From Microcebus murinus (lineage: Eukaryota > Chordata > Mammalia > Primates > Cheirogaleidae): a DNA stretch of 64,000 nucleotides. Where the stretch lies: assembly GCF_040939455.1 (NCBI RefSeq), contig NC_134136.1:108364014-108428013 (forward strand). The letters are read 5' to 3'. Of the stretch, positions 33,443 through 45,289 are shown in pieces; the stretch's first letter is position 1; each line of letters starts with the position of its first letter. Position numbers and translations under genes: made by a program. The notes below the pieces were generated by a model, which was not told the DNA's origin, searched no databases, and worked only from the letters and a program-made list of their open reading frames with translations.

Positions 33443-34614
33443 CTACTCCTGAATAGCTGTTATATTATTGTATTAGGCACCTATTACTCTAGTGTGTTGT
33501 GTACAATTTTTTTTCTAGCACTTGTCTGTTTACCTGAACTCAGGGAGAATGGAAATATTCACAAGGCTTGAACTTAGTGCAGGATGGTATTTGTCCTCAA
33601 AAAAATCATTCCTCTTTTATGTCATTCTTTTCTTAAAGGTAAAAGGAGTGGATTATTTTCATTAAATAGAAGTAGGATGATTGTGACTTGAACATCATGG
33701 ATGGAGCTCTTATTTAGTTAAAGCCCTCAATTCCTCTGACCTCATTGCTTTTAGAGAAAGCATTTGTAATATAGATATGAATGTGACAAAACATTTTAGG
33801 CTGGGATCACAGAAGACATTTTAATGTGAAATGTTGAGGAAATTATTACCAGTAAAGTGTCAGAATTGAAGAAGAAAAAACATTACCATTTGACTTATTA
33901 TGTTTATTGAGTCATGTTGTATTTCTGCTTTTCATGTAATTTCATCACTTCCTAACTCTAATCACACTTCTGTTCCCCTGATATACTTAGTTAAGATTTA
34001 AGTAATAAATATTATAAAATAATTATGCACATAGAAATATTATTGTTTATTCCTACTATAGCTTCCCAGTATAAATCCCAAAGTCAATTGTGTCTTTATA
34101 AAAAAACATCTTTCAATGCTTAATTTAAAGGCAGAAACAGTAATAGTAAAGACACTTTTGAAAAATTAATAAGAAATACAAAAAAGATATGACTTCAACA
34201 GCTAAATACAACTATTTTCATTTTTGCACCTGTTATATTAACAAATATTTTTCTATGCACATGGATATTTTTCATAACTTCAGTAATGGTATATACACTA
34301 TATATAATATATTTGTATGTATGTACATACTCCATAATTGTTATATTAATATTAGTGGCTGCATAGAAACAGATGGTTAGGTGGAAGATCAGAGTATAAT
34401 TCAAACTCAAGAGTAGGGAGAGAGTTACTCCACACAAAATAATTTTCCTGGATATATTAACAAAACTATATTATGTTCATACAACATAATTTGCTAAATC
34501 ATGTGCCTGTTAATGGCTTTTTTCCAATTTTATTCAATTTATATTATGCTGTATGATAGGTAGGACTCTTATCAGAAACCCAAATATGATGTCTTAAACA
34601 CAAAAAAGAAGCCT
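33443..34614. other. Single-copy AT-rich DNA, nothing recognised
   Basis: Opposing ORFs at 34,189-34,380 and 34,195-34,437 overlap and show no domain. No repeat family is recognised. Confidence 0.4.
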
Positions 34615-34765
34615 AGTGTGGTCATTCCAGGGCTGCTCTTGTTTTCCAAAATGACATCAAGAACTTAGGCTTTTTTCCATCTTTCCACTGTTATCCTATT
34701 TTTTACATGGAACTAAAATTCATGATGACAAGATGGCTGTAGGAACCCCAGCCACTATGCCTAAT
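34615..34765 (-). mobile_element. Old LTR-like mammalian repeat fragment
   Basis: 'ccagggctgctcttgttttc', 'aaatgacatcaagaacttag', 'ttccatctttccactgttat' and 'gacaagatggctgtaggaac' match a common old repeat, also present at 53,338-53,985. I do not name the family. Confidence 0.5.
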
Positions 34766-36109
34766 ACCAAGGAGCCATCAACTATTTCTTGCAAGATTTC
34801 CAAATTTCCATGTTTCTAACTGGGGAGTGTGTTTATGTTTTATATGCAAGTATAATTAAGTAATTATAGTTCTGGTAGCACACATATATGAAAAGCTTAT
34901 ATATGTGTATATGCACATACATAAACACACACACATATATGTAATTTAACTAAAATTAAATAATTTTAGCTATAGCAGCACATATATATAAAAAGACATA
35001 ATTTAATAAAAACCTCAAGGAAATCAGCCAGAAAGTATGAATGGTCACCTTGGCTTAGAAAGCCAAAAGCGCCATTCAGCATAAGCCTTCAATGATAGGA
35101 GCATTATGATCCCAATATATTGGAGATGGTGCCTGGCCCTGATGCCCCAGAAATGATGCTGAACCCCTTAAGAGATGTGGGTAAAGTGAACATGCCCAAT
35201 AATCGAAATTTTTGAATGCTACAAGAATTTATCTTCCATAAGATGCATTTGTATTGAAGTTGTTTATATGTTGTAAGGACCATTAATCAGGGGCTATATA
35301 GGATGACCTTAAAGTAATGAAGATCAATCAAAAGTACTCAGCTAATAATCTGTGGTGATAATCCAGATATGGGCTAACATAGTTAAGAACAAACAATGGC
35401 AGGGGGAAAAAAAGGAAAGGACGTAATTAACAAGAAATTCAAGGACAGATTCTTTCAATGTTTAACAGTTGGTACATAGGGAATAAATTAAATAAGTCAA
35501 AAATGACTCCAGGATTTCCACCTTTGATTTCCTGAGAGAAATGTCACATTCTTGAACAACAATATGCCAGTATTTGTATTTACAATTTTCTTCAGAAAAA
35601 TATTCCTTAAATATAAAGAATTAGTAGTTGTTAATTTGATACATTGTGTATACATTATACAGTCATATTAAAATGATACTTACATCTTAAAAATAATGAA
35701 TCCCTACTGGTTTATACCATTAAAATCTGCCTTCAGCTTTCCCTAGGTGGCAAGATGTAGCTTGCCAACTGCTTTATTCTTTGTTGTTAGAATAAGAAAA
35801 CCATATCTGGAAGTCTCAAAAGGCCAAACATGTAGGTTTAAAGACATTCAGATTTCTAGGAAGTGTCAAGGCTATTGTTCCTAGTTTCCTTACTGAAAAT
35901 AGCATCATGGTGAATGATTTCAAACCTGTAATTTATGATTTTTCCTGTTGTTTAGCTTAAGAAGGTTTTCATGCAGTAAGTAAATTTCTTTAAAAGCCCA
36001 CAGAATAAGCAAGCCTGTTTTGACACTTGCATTTTATTCCATAAAATGAGTGATTTGCAAGTGATTTAAGAACGTTCTACAGAACCACTTAAATCTATTG
36101 TATAAAATA
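34766..36109. other. Single-copy DNA with an imperfect duplication
   Basis: Two similar units of roughly 100 bases lie at about 34,860-35,000 (tagttctggtagcacacata and tagctatagcagcacatata, each followed by an A-rich stretch). The rest to 36,109 is unassigned; no ORF or repeat family is recognised. Confidence 0.4.
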
Positions 36110-36340
36110 TCTTTTTTATTTTTTATTATAAATTTTTATTTTAAATGAAAGGTATACATGTAGTTAAAGGATCAAGTATTAACAGTATGTCTCTGAAAAC
36201 TGCAGTTCTCCTACTCCCTTCTCCTTAGACCTCTTCTAGAGAGGCAATCACTTCAACCTCTTTGACCTGATTATTTTCATGTTTTCCTACATGTCTTTAA
36301 ACAACATGTTTGTGTGGCTTCTTCTTGATTTTTGAGTTTC
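36110..36340 (-). mobile_element. Possible old L1M/HAL1 3' region fragment
   Basis: 'aaggtatacatgtagttaaa', 'ctcctactcccttctcctta' and 'gaggcaatcacttcaacctc' resemble an antisense old L1 3' region ('cccctccccagaggcaaccac'). Weak match. Confidence 0.35.
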
Positions 36341-37044
36341 AACCATTATCTATTTTTTCTCCACTGTGGAAGATGAATATTTATCTCTCTTGCCTCACTC
36401 TTTCCACATCATACATACTTTCTCTTTGAATACAGTCATATTATAAGGTTGGATAGAGCAATACTAAGTATTTAGGTTAAAATGTCTGTGTAAAGCTACT
36501 CACTGCAAAGCATAATAAGCCATATGATTACTACACAACTTTTTGTTTTCTTTATCTTTAAAATTTATTTTTTATTTTCATTTGCTTTCTGTGCTCATCT
36601 TAATGATTTAATCTGAAACTCTTCTCTAATTATCTAAGTCTCTTCTCATGATATTCATTTCTATCAGATGTAAAACTTTGACAATTTCATCTTCTCAAAG
36701 ATCCTTCACTCAAAGTAGACTGAGTTGCTTCATTCTGCACTGGTTCCTTCTACACCATCATCATCATTCTGGAGATTTTCTTCCCCTAATCTCTCTTATG
36801 GGATTTCCCCTTTCCTAGAGCACATGCCTTCCTTTTTTCTTGCTTTACTCCCCTTTTTTGGTTTAGCAAATCCTCCAGTTGGCTTCTTAGGAAAGGAAGC
36901 TAACTGAAAATGTCTCTTTTCTATTTTCACACTTAATTGATTGTTTGGCTGGGTAATAACACTAGTTAGGAAATAATTTTCCTTAAAAATTTGTTCCATA
37001 GTCTTATTGCTTCCAAAGTTATTATTGAGAAAATTAAGTCTATT
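36341..37044. other. Nothing recognised
   Basis: Pyrimidine-rich DNA with short overlapping ORFs at 36,725-36,999 and no recognised repeat. Confidence 0.35.
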
Positions 37045-39002
37045 CTCATATTTTTTATTATTTCAGAATATTACAGGGGTACAAATGTTTTAATTACATC
37101 ATTTACTTTTGTGCAGTTGGAGTCAAAGTTATAACTGTGCCCATCACCAAGGTAGCATGTATTATACCAGTCAGGTGTAAATTTACTTGCCCCTTCTTCC
37201 CCCTCCCACCTACTTGGTTTCTGTGGAGTTTCACTATCATATGTACATATGGGTGCTATTTGATTAGCTCCAATTTAATAGTAAGTACATGTGGTGTTTG
37301 CTTTTCCATTCTTGTGATATTTCACTTAGAAGAATGCTCTCTAGTTCCATCCAGGTTGTTACAAAAGGTACTAGTTTAGTATTTTTATGGCTGCATAGTA
37401 CTCCATAGAATAAACATACCCCATTTTATTAACCCACCCATGTATTGATGGGCACTTGTGTTGTTTCCACATCTTTGCAACTGTGAATTATACTGCAATA
37501 AATATTTGAGTGCACATGTCTTTTTGGTAAAATGTCTTTTTTCCTTTTGGTAAATACATAATAGTGGGATGGTTGGATCAAATGGTAGGTCTACTTTTAG
37601 TTCTTTGAGGTATCTCCATACTATTTTCCAAAGAAGTTGTACTAGTTTTCAGTGCCACCAACAGTATATAAGCGTTCCCTTCTCTCCACATCCATGCCAG
37701 CATCTGTCATTTGGGGACTTTTTGATAAAAGCCATTCTCAGTGTGGTTAGGGGTTATCTCATTGTGGTTGATTTGAAATTCCCTGATGATTAGAGACATT
37801 GAGAATTTTTTCATGTTTATTGGCTTTTAGTCTATCTTCTTTTGAACAATTTCTGTTCATGGCTTTTGTCCACTTTTTTACTGGGTTGTTTGATTTTCTA
37901 TTCCTGATTGGCTTGAATTCTATATAGATTCTGGTTATTAGCCCTTTATCAGATATAGAGCATGCAAATATTTTCTCCCCTTCTGTAGGTTGTCTATTCA
38001 CTCTATTGACTGTACTGTACTGTACTCCTTGGCTGTACAGCTTTGTCTAATTTAATTAAGTCCCAATTGTTAATTTTTTTGTTGCTGTGATTGCCTTTGG
38101 GGTCTTCTTCATAAATTCCTTGCCTAGGCCAATATCTGGAAGAGTATTTCCTACATTTTCTTCTAGAACTCCTATAGATTCATGTCGTAGTTTTAAATCT
38201 GTTATCCATCATGAATAAATTTTTATGAGTGGTAAGAGGTGCCGATCCTGTTTTAGTCTTCTACTTGTGGCTATCCAATTTTCCCAGCACCATTTACTGA
38301 ATAAAGATTCTTTTCTCCAGTGTATGTTTTTGTCTGCTTTGTCAAAGATTAGATGGCAAGATGAGGATAATTTTATATCTGGGTTCTCTGTTCTGATACA
38401 TATAGGTCTATGTTTCTGTCTCAGTACCATGCTATTTGGTTTGGCCTTGTGGTATAGGTTGATGTCTGGTGAAAGGATGCCTCCAGATTTGCACTTATTA
38501 TTTAAGGTTGCTTTGGCTATTTGAGGTGTTGGTTTTTTTTTTTTTTTTGTACCATATGAAATGGAGAACTATTTTGCCTAGACCTGTAAAAAAATCTGTT
38601 TATTTCCTCTGCAATTTCCTTCCTCAGTCTTTCATAGTTCTCCCTGTAGAGGTCTTTCACCTCCTTAGTTAAATATATTCCTAAGTATTTTATCTGATAT
38701 GAGAATGGCTACACTAGTATTCTTTTGGTTTCTATTTGCATGGAATATTGTTTTCCATCATGTTACTTTGAGTCTGAATGAGTCCTTGTGGGTTAGATGT
38801 ATTTTTTGGAGACAAAATATACTTGGATGATATTTTTTTAACCTATGCCTTTTGAGTGGACAATTAAAAAAATTCACATTTATTGAGAGAATCAGTAAGT
38901 GGAGTTGATTTCTGCTCTTCCTGTTTAGTAGAACTTTATTACTTTTTGTACTTCTTGAGCCATTGTGCTTTCTTGGCTCTGAACTTTATCTTTTGGGTGA
39001 TC

Positions 39003-39242
39003 CTACACTGGTGGGTGTTCATTGTGTTGGTCCATGCATATTGAAGTTCTTAATACTTCTTGTAGGGCAGGTCTAATCCTGACAAATTCTCTCAGTCTTT
39101 CCTTGTCTGAGAAGCTCCTTATTTTTCCCCCATATAAGAAGCTTAGTTTTGCAGGATACAAAATTCTAGGCTGCCCATTATTCTGTTTGAGAAGACTTAA
39201 AATGGGGCCCCAGTTCCTTCTGGCTTGTATGGTCTCAGTCAA
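39003..39242 (-). pseudogene. L1 ORF1 C-terminal domain remnant
   Basis: A 79-codon open stretch on the minus strand translates to the C-terminal domain of L1 ORF1p, the RNA-binding chaperone of the retrotransposition particle. The peptide contains QPRILYPAKLSF and the closing LREFVRIRPALQEVLR, both typical of ORF1p ends. The upstream RRM and coiled-coil parts (to about 40,030) are interrupted by stops and frameshifts. It lies 5' of the truncated ORF2 in the same L1. It is a relic, not a functional gene. Confidence 0.85.
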
Positions 39243-40186
39243 GAATTCTGCTGTTAGTCTGACAGGTTTTTCTTTGTATGTTACCTAATTTTTTTTTACC
39301 TTACTGCTGATAGGAGGGCCTCTTTCTTGTTTACTTTGACCAGTCTGATGACTACGTGTCATGATGATTGCCTCTTTGTGGTAAGTCTACCAGGAGTCAT
39401 TTGGATTTCTGGTATCTGGATATCTAGATTTCTAGCAAGGCCAGGGAAATTGTCCTCAATTGTTCCTTCCAATAAGTATTCTAACCATTGTGTATTTTTT
39501 CTTTACCCTCAGAGATGTTTATGATTCTTATATTTGGCTTCTGTACATAATCTCACATTTCTTGTAGGCTTCTTTGTCTGTTCCTCTTGTTTCTCTATTC
39601 TTTCTCTTTGACTGATTTGTTTAGCTCAAAGGTGTTATCTTCAAGCTCTGAGCTTCTTTCTTCTTCACTATCTAAGCTATTATTAAGGCTTTACACTGTG
39701 TTTTGTAATTCCTCGAATTAATTTTTCATTTCTAGAAATTCTTATTGGTTTTCTTTAATAATTCAACTTTTTTTAGAGTTGTTTTTCATTCATTTCCTGT
39801 GTTGTTTTTGTCACTTCTTTGTTTTGGATTTCTATTTTCTTTGCATTTCATTGAGCTTCCTTACAAACCATATTCAAAATTCTTCAGCTGTCATTATAAT
39901 CTTTTCATTTAGTTGGTATTCATTGTTAAGAAGTTACTGTTTTCTTTTGGGGGGTTCCTTTTGCTTTGATTTTTCATATTTCCTAAGTTCTTTCACTAGT
40001 TCCTTCTCATCTGGGCTCTCCATAGAGAGCTCAGTGTGCTAGATCTGGCTTGTGGACCTGTCTCTGAGTCCCCAATCAGTCTCTGACCATGTGAAGGAGA
40101 GTGCTGGTCCTAACTTGCCTTTGGGGTGATCTAGCAGGTTTGATGAACTTCTCAGGTTATGCTGCTGTGGTGGCTCCACTCTCAAT

Positions 40187-40706
40187 TACAGGCTTGGCTG
40201 GTGACATGGTCCCGCCATAGAGAAACAGTTTTCTCTGCACAAAGCACTCTTGCGGTTGCTATGCGGGGAAGGGGCTGTAACTACAAGCTGGTTTGAGCCA
40301 AAATTACTTTCTGTGGTGCCAGGAATTGAGGAGGTAAAGAGGAGGGCATGTCTGGGTATAAGAATGCCACCTTTATGGTCTTTCATGGAACTCTCCTGGG
40401 GGTGCAAGTTTTGTGTCCCACTGGTCCCCAGAGTCACTGAAGTGGAGTAGGGGAGCCCTCTTACTCTTTCATTGGGCTCTGGGCCTATATGAATTTGATA
40501 CATAATTCTGTCCTCTCTTCTTGCTCTTCCTCTTTCTCAGCTTCATAGCCCTTCTTTTTGGGGTCCCCTTACACTTCTGCTGTCTCTCTCTGTGATCCAC
40601 ATCTGAGCTGCACCTGTTCTTTGCTCTCCTAAGTCCAACCTTCTACCTTTCAGTTGGGACAGTCCAACAAGTCACATCTCTAGTCAGCCATCTTGGCTCC
40701 CTCTCC
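40187..40706 (-). promoter_or_regulatory. L1 5' UTR (ancestral internal promoter region)
   Basis: The GC-richest part of this L1, at its 5' end. L1 5' UTRs are known to hold an internal RNA polymerase II promoter. Minus- and plus-strand ORFs at 40,186-40,503 and 40,250-40,450 lie within it and are not considered genes. Whether the promoter still works cannot be judged. Confidence 0.6.
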
Positions 40707-41689
40707 AAAAAAAAAAAAAAAATCTTATTATGTAGATCATCACATACCTTCCACAGAAATTAAATATTTGGGAAATGGGAGAGGAGCTGTTTTATTACAA
40801 TTTCACTCTTTTGGGGGTGTAAGTTTAAAATATTGTTGGTCTCTTGACAAGTAATAATTAATTAGCTTTTGGCAAAGTATACTTTCCAAATTTTGAGAAA
40901 TATCAAATTTATTTAAATATTTCTGCCTTTTATTTGAACTTTTAAAATAGATTTGGATTTTTCAAAATGTGAAATTATCTTTCATAAGGTAATAACTATT
41001 AAACTGTAACTTCTAAAGAGTGTTTTACGTAATGGCTACCTCATATATTTAAGTTATCAGAAATAGATCAGGTGGAAATTTCTTATGCCATGTAAAACAA
41101 ATTAATCATACCCATCCAAAGAAGCTAGGACTATTTAATGAAATGAAAATAGCAATCACCCAGAAAGGACAGAATTAATCACACATGAACTATACAGTTA
41201 CATAGTTAAAATATGTAGCCTTAGAAAATCCAAATAGAATTCCATTTTGACTTAGTAGATTTGTATATTATGTTGTTTCAAAGTTTATATACTTGCTCTT
41301 TAACTCATAAACTATTCAGATGAATATTCATTATTTTTAAGTTAAGAATAATTATTTTCAGGGGATCATACCGTTTGGGGATTATTTACTTTTGTTTTGA
41401 CATTTAAGTTTTTATGACCTGAAAATATGGCCTATAAAACATCTTGTGTAGGGAGAGTGTATTTTATTTTTTCATATGTAGCCAAACTCAAAATTGATAT
41501 TTGTAAATTCTAAACAAATGGATACTCTCATAGAAGTTAAAAACTTACATTCTCATAGAAAATCCTTTCTCCCTATGCCTCTCTCTCTTTCTCAGAAAAA
41601 TTTTACTATATTATATCCAAAGAATCATGTTTATTTTTGACTTAAAAACATATTAAAATATTTTACCATAATTGTTCTAGTATTTTGGT
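40707..41689. other. A-run, then AT-rich DNA with nothing recognised
   Basis: A run of about 16 A (40,707-40,722) abuts the 5' end of the L1. The remaining sequence to 41,689 is unassigned. Confidence 0.45.
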
Positions 41690-41805
41690 GTTGTCCAAAA
41701 GTTTTGCTTTATGTATTTTATTGCTTTTGTGTTTGGCGCATAAAAACTATGAGTTTTGTATTATGTGTTTATTATTAATTGTGATGTTATAGAAATGTTT
41801 ATTAG
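41690..41805 (-). mobile_element. Old L1M ORF2 fragment, left part
   Basis: 'ttttgctttatgtattttat', 'gtgtttggcgcataaaaact' and 'taattgtgatgttatag' follow antisense ORF2 (endonuclease part). The sequence resumes at 42,236, so an LTR split it. Confidence 0.55.
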
Positions 41806-42235
41806 TTTTTTTATTGTTGATATAACAAATTTACACAAATTCAGTAGTTTTAAATGATGTACATTTATTGTCCTATAGTTATACAGGTTAGAAATCTTAT
41901 GCAGGTGTCAGTGGGCTTAATGTGTTCATTCATGGAGGCCCTAAGGGAGAATCAGTTTCTTTGACTTTTGCAGCTTCCAGAAGCAATTCATACATTCTTT
42001 CTCTCATGGTCTATGCCATCACATCTCCTTCTGATCACAGACAGGAGAGTTTCTTTGCTTTTAAGGATCTGTGATTAGGTTGCGATCTCTTGGATAATCC
42101 AAGATAATCTCTCTTTCTCCAGTCCTTAACCTGAGTCACATTTGCAAACTCTCTTTTTCAGTGTAAAGTGACATATTTACAAGTTACATGGATTAGGACA
42201 TGCACATTTTGGAGTGGGGAGATATTCTGCCTACC
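41806..42235 (-). mobile_element. MLT-type (ERVL-MaLR) LTR inserted in L1M
   Basis: 'atataacaaatttacacaaa' at the left, then 'gaggccctaagggagaatca' near 41,935, 'ggataatccaagataatctc' near 42,091, 'cttaacctgagtcacatttg' near 42,125 and 'attctgcctaccacaa' at 42,223, which is the reverse complement of a common MLT-type LTR. Confidence 0.75.
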
Positions 42236-42421
42236 ACAATATTCCCTTTGTTCTAATTAATACTTTTGGTCTGGTTACTGAGTATTGCCTTTTACGAAAT
42301 TAATTCTGCCTTATGTGAGATGAAAATTACCTCTTCTTATTGATTTTTGTTCATATTTTTCTAGTAAATCATTTCTCATCCTTTTTTTTTCATTTAACAT
42401 CCATGTCACCTTTCTAAAGTG

Positions 42422-42454
<33 letters not shown>

Positions 42455-42640
42455 TTGACTAAATATTTACCTGAGTATTGTTTTCACCTTAACCTCTGGA
42501 TTTGATAGGAGGAATTAGTCTATTCTACTTTGTTGTGGTAACTGATATAATTGATCTTATTTTCTTCATTTTATTTTAGGTATTCAATCTAAGAATTTTT
42601 TTGTTTATTAATACAAGATAAAGACAGTCACCTTCTAAGT
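42236..42640 (-). mobile_element. Old L1M ORF2 fragment, right part
   Basis: 'tgtgagatgaaaattacctc' near 42,315, 'tctagtaaatcatttctcat' near 42,360 and 'ttgttgtggtaactgatata' near 42,531 continue the antisense ORF2 of 41,690-41,805. A GT microsatellite lies inside. Confidence 0.6.
42421..42449. repeat. (GT)n microsatellite
   Basis: About 14 uninterrupted gt units within the antisense L1M fragment. Confidence 0.95.
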
Positions 42641-44589
42641 GTCTTGACTAGGATCAATTTATTTCATTAGGATTAAAAGCTTCTGAGGCTATCTATATTT
42701 TTATGATGGGGTGATTTCTTTAAGGATTGCATGTAGCAAGTTTCACTGCCTAGAGGTCCTTGCACATTGAAACTCTGGACCTTCAGAATAGCTTGGTATC
42801 TGTATTCTTGGCCCCAGGTTTTAGAGGAGGAATATGACTTACTATAAACAATGAAAATTAAGACCTACTCTTTTTTATAGAAAATGACTACAAATGCAAA
42901 AAATTCCTACAGACATTAGCATGAAACACATTTTGATTGTTTTGACCCTTAAAACAAGGAGTTGAGAGCAAGAACAGAGTAAGAACATGTATTCAGGCAA
43001 GAATATCTCCAAATCCTTTTCTACATTTACTCTTCAACCAACCCAAATCAGGCTTTTGTCCCAACAATTTTTGCTAGATCCAACGGATACTTTTCTGTGA
43101 TTATGTTGATTAATTTTGGGCCTCATTTGGAATTGTTAACTATTTTCATCTTCTTGAAAGTCCTTCTTTACTTTCCTCTCACAATGTCATATTTTCTTCT
43201 TTATAAATATTTTTCTGTCACTTCTATACATTTTTTATAGTTCCTCTCCATGAATATTCTTTACATATTAAAATTTCTTTGGACTTATCACTAGATTTCT
43301 TACTTTATGTATAATCTTTGGTTGGGTACATTTTCTGGTATGTTTTTAAAACCAGATTTATCTGAACCTGATGATTATATACATGTAAAGATTAAGGAAA
43401 GATAGAAATGTAAGATGACACCTAAGATTCTTTATTGAGCATTTTAATGAATGGCTATTAGAATGACAGTGTACAGAACAGATATTATAAGAAAATAATC
43501 GTCAGTTTTGATTGCAGCAAGTTTGAAGTGACTATTATTAAGATTTAGGGATATTCAGTAACCAATTGGGCATATAGTCCTGAATAGCAGAAGATATTCA
43601 GTGGATGTATATCATTAGCAATCATCTCACTTGTGGAGTAATTGAAGCCATGAGACTAGATAAATATATCATAGAGGAGTCTGTGGAGTAAGATAGTGAA
43701 AAAAGGACAAGGGCCAGAGATCTAAAGAACATGTATTTAAGAGTTAGACAGAAGAGAGTCTCATAAAATGATTGAGTATGAGCAGTTAGAAAAAAGGGAG
43801 AAAACTCAAGAGAATATGATATAATGAAAACAAAGTAAATATATGATTTATGGATAGAGTTCTTTGCTCAACCAATAGTCATTTCTTCCTTCCACATAAT
43901 TCATAAACTCTAATCATGTTCAGTCTGCAATTTTCCAATGGAAGGGAGGAAATGGTGTCAAGTCCCAGAGTATCAATTGTGATAGATCTAAATAAAATAT
44001 GCTAATCTCATATTCCATTATTGATGATTATTTTATAGATTGGCTTGTGACAGAGTTCTGGCCAAGGAGAAGTCAGAGGAAATCTTGTAGGTTCTGAAAA
44101 ATGACTAAAATTCTATGATTATATATGAGGTAATTAGATAAGTTAATTATTTAAGCCACTATTAGTAGCGCTTGTTGTTATCTTTAGCTAAACATATTTT
44201 ACTTAATAAAAACTTGGATTACAGAAAATTGGGTGGTACAAGCAATAGTTCCTATGTTGTTGAATATTGATGAATAAGGGAAGACAGTTAGGGGTAAGTG
44301 ACAACCCAATTATCTCAGGCTGGATAACTTGATATCCTTTTTATATGAAACATAATACATAGTCAAATTTTCTCCTCTTATATTCTGTAATGCAGATTAC
44401 ATTTCAAATGATAAAATATGGATTAGAAGAAGTGGGACAGAATTTCAAGGTATTGTCAAAAGTTGTCTCTTTTTTAGAGTTTACAAAACAGAGAGTGGTG
44501 TTTAGGTTTAATATAAATAGCCCAAAAGAAGAGCACAAAATAAAGCTTGACTAAGAGAGGTACTCTTTCTTTCTAACTAGTCTACTTGC
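42641..44589. other. Single-copy DNA, nothing firmly recognised
   Basis: No ORF above 60 codons and no secure repeat. The part at 43,900-44,170 ('cttgtgacagagttctggcc') hints at a decayed LTR but is not assigned. Confidence 0.4.
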
Positions 44590-44935
44590 CTCCATACTTT
44601 GAGTTCCTACATAATAAACTGAAGCCTAATTTAGGAGTGTGCTTTTAATAATAAATAGCTTGGTTTCAGCCAATCACAGACAACCAACTGGTCAGCCTAT
44701 GCCCATATAAGGCAAATGCCTCATCACACCATTTCCCATTTAGGCAGATGTCTAGCTAAGTCAATCAGGTGATTTCTCTACTTTGTTTCTGTGTTTGGCA
44801 TATAAAAGCATACTTCTCACACTACTAAGTAGAGCTCTCTGACTCTGTTCTGGTTCTAAGTGTTGCCTAATTCATGAATCATTCTTTGCTCAAATAAACT
44901 CTGTTAAATTTATTGTGTTTGATGTCTTTTAACAT
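44590..44935 (+). mobile_element. ERV1-like LTR with visible TATA and polyadenylation signals
   Basis: The layout is that of a gammaretrovirus-type LTR: CCAAT-like 'cagccaatcacagac' (44,669) and 'gtcaatcaggtg' (44,760), a TATA-like 'atataaaagc' (about 44,801), then a C/T-rich R segment 'ctctctgactctgttctggt', then 'cctaattcatgaatcattct' and 'caaataaactctgttaaatt', which holds the aataaa signal near 44,895. No internal retroviral sequence is attached, so it is probably a solo LTR. The exact family and left edge are unclear. Confidence 0.65.
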
Positions 44936-45289
44936 TAGAAATTGTATTTGTTTTAATTTACAGTGTTGGAAAAGTGCCACACTAAAATTAGTGCAAGAAA
45001 AGGCTTAGAAACATAGACTGAGCAAAGACCAACATTAAGGACTTAGGTTTATATCTTACTGCTTCTATTAATCATTCTCTATCAAAAAGACAGAACATTC
45101 TAGTAAAGATCTGAAAAAGGGTGGTGCCATCTCAGTAAGGTTACTATTTCAAATTGCTTGTTTCAAATGTTAAAGAGCTTAAAAGTTGTTACTCCAGTCC
45201 TCATAAAAAGAAACAAAAGCCAAAAAACTGAAAATCAATAACTCTTCTTAAATCCATTAAAAAATTGACAACATAGGAAAAACTATCAC
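44936..45289. other. Nothing recognised
   Basis: Short interval between the LTR and the L1 pile-up with no recognisable feature. Confidence 0.35.

Larger units (their letters stand above)
37045..40706 (-). mobile_element. L1 with both termini but a large internal ORF2 deletion
   Basis: A minus-strand strepsirrhine-type L1 about 3.7 kb long. From left (3') to right (5'): 3' UTR from 'tatttcagaatattacaggg' (37,062); ORF2 C-terminal part and RT remnant to about 38,705 ('atattcctaagtattttatc'); a direct switch to sequence next to the ORF2 start ('gagaatggctacactagtat'); ORF1 (about 39,045-40,030); and a GC-rich 5' UTR ending in 'cagccatcttggctccctct' at 40,687-40,706, the reverse complement of the conserved L1 5' start. 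A full L1 is 6-7 kb, so most of the endonuclease and reverse-transcriptase coding part is missing. Stops break all frames. Confidence 0.85.

Noticed and set aside
34965..34990. U6 snRNA-like phrase (agcagcacatata)
   Set aside because: Only the short phrase matches. The rest of U6 is absent and the phrase is part of a CA/TA-rich duplication.
40186..40503. 105-codon minus-strand ORF as a gene
   Set aside because: It falls in the L1 5' UTR at the right end of the 37-40.7 kb element, where GC-rich sequence leaves chance ORFs.
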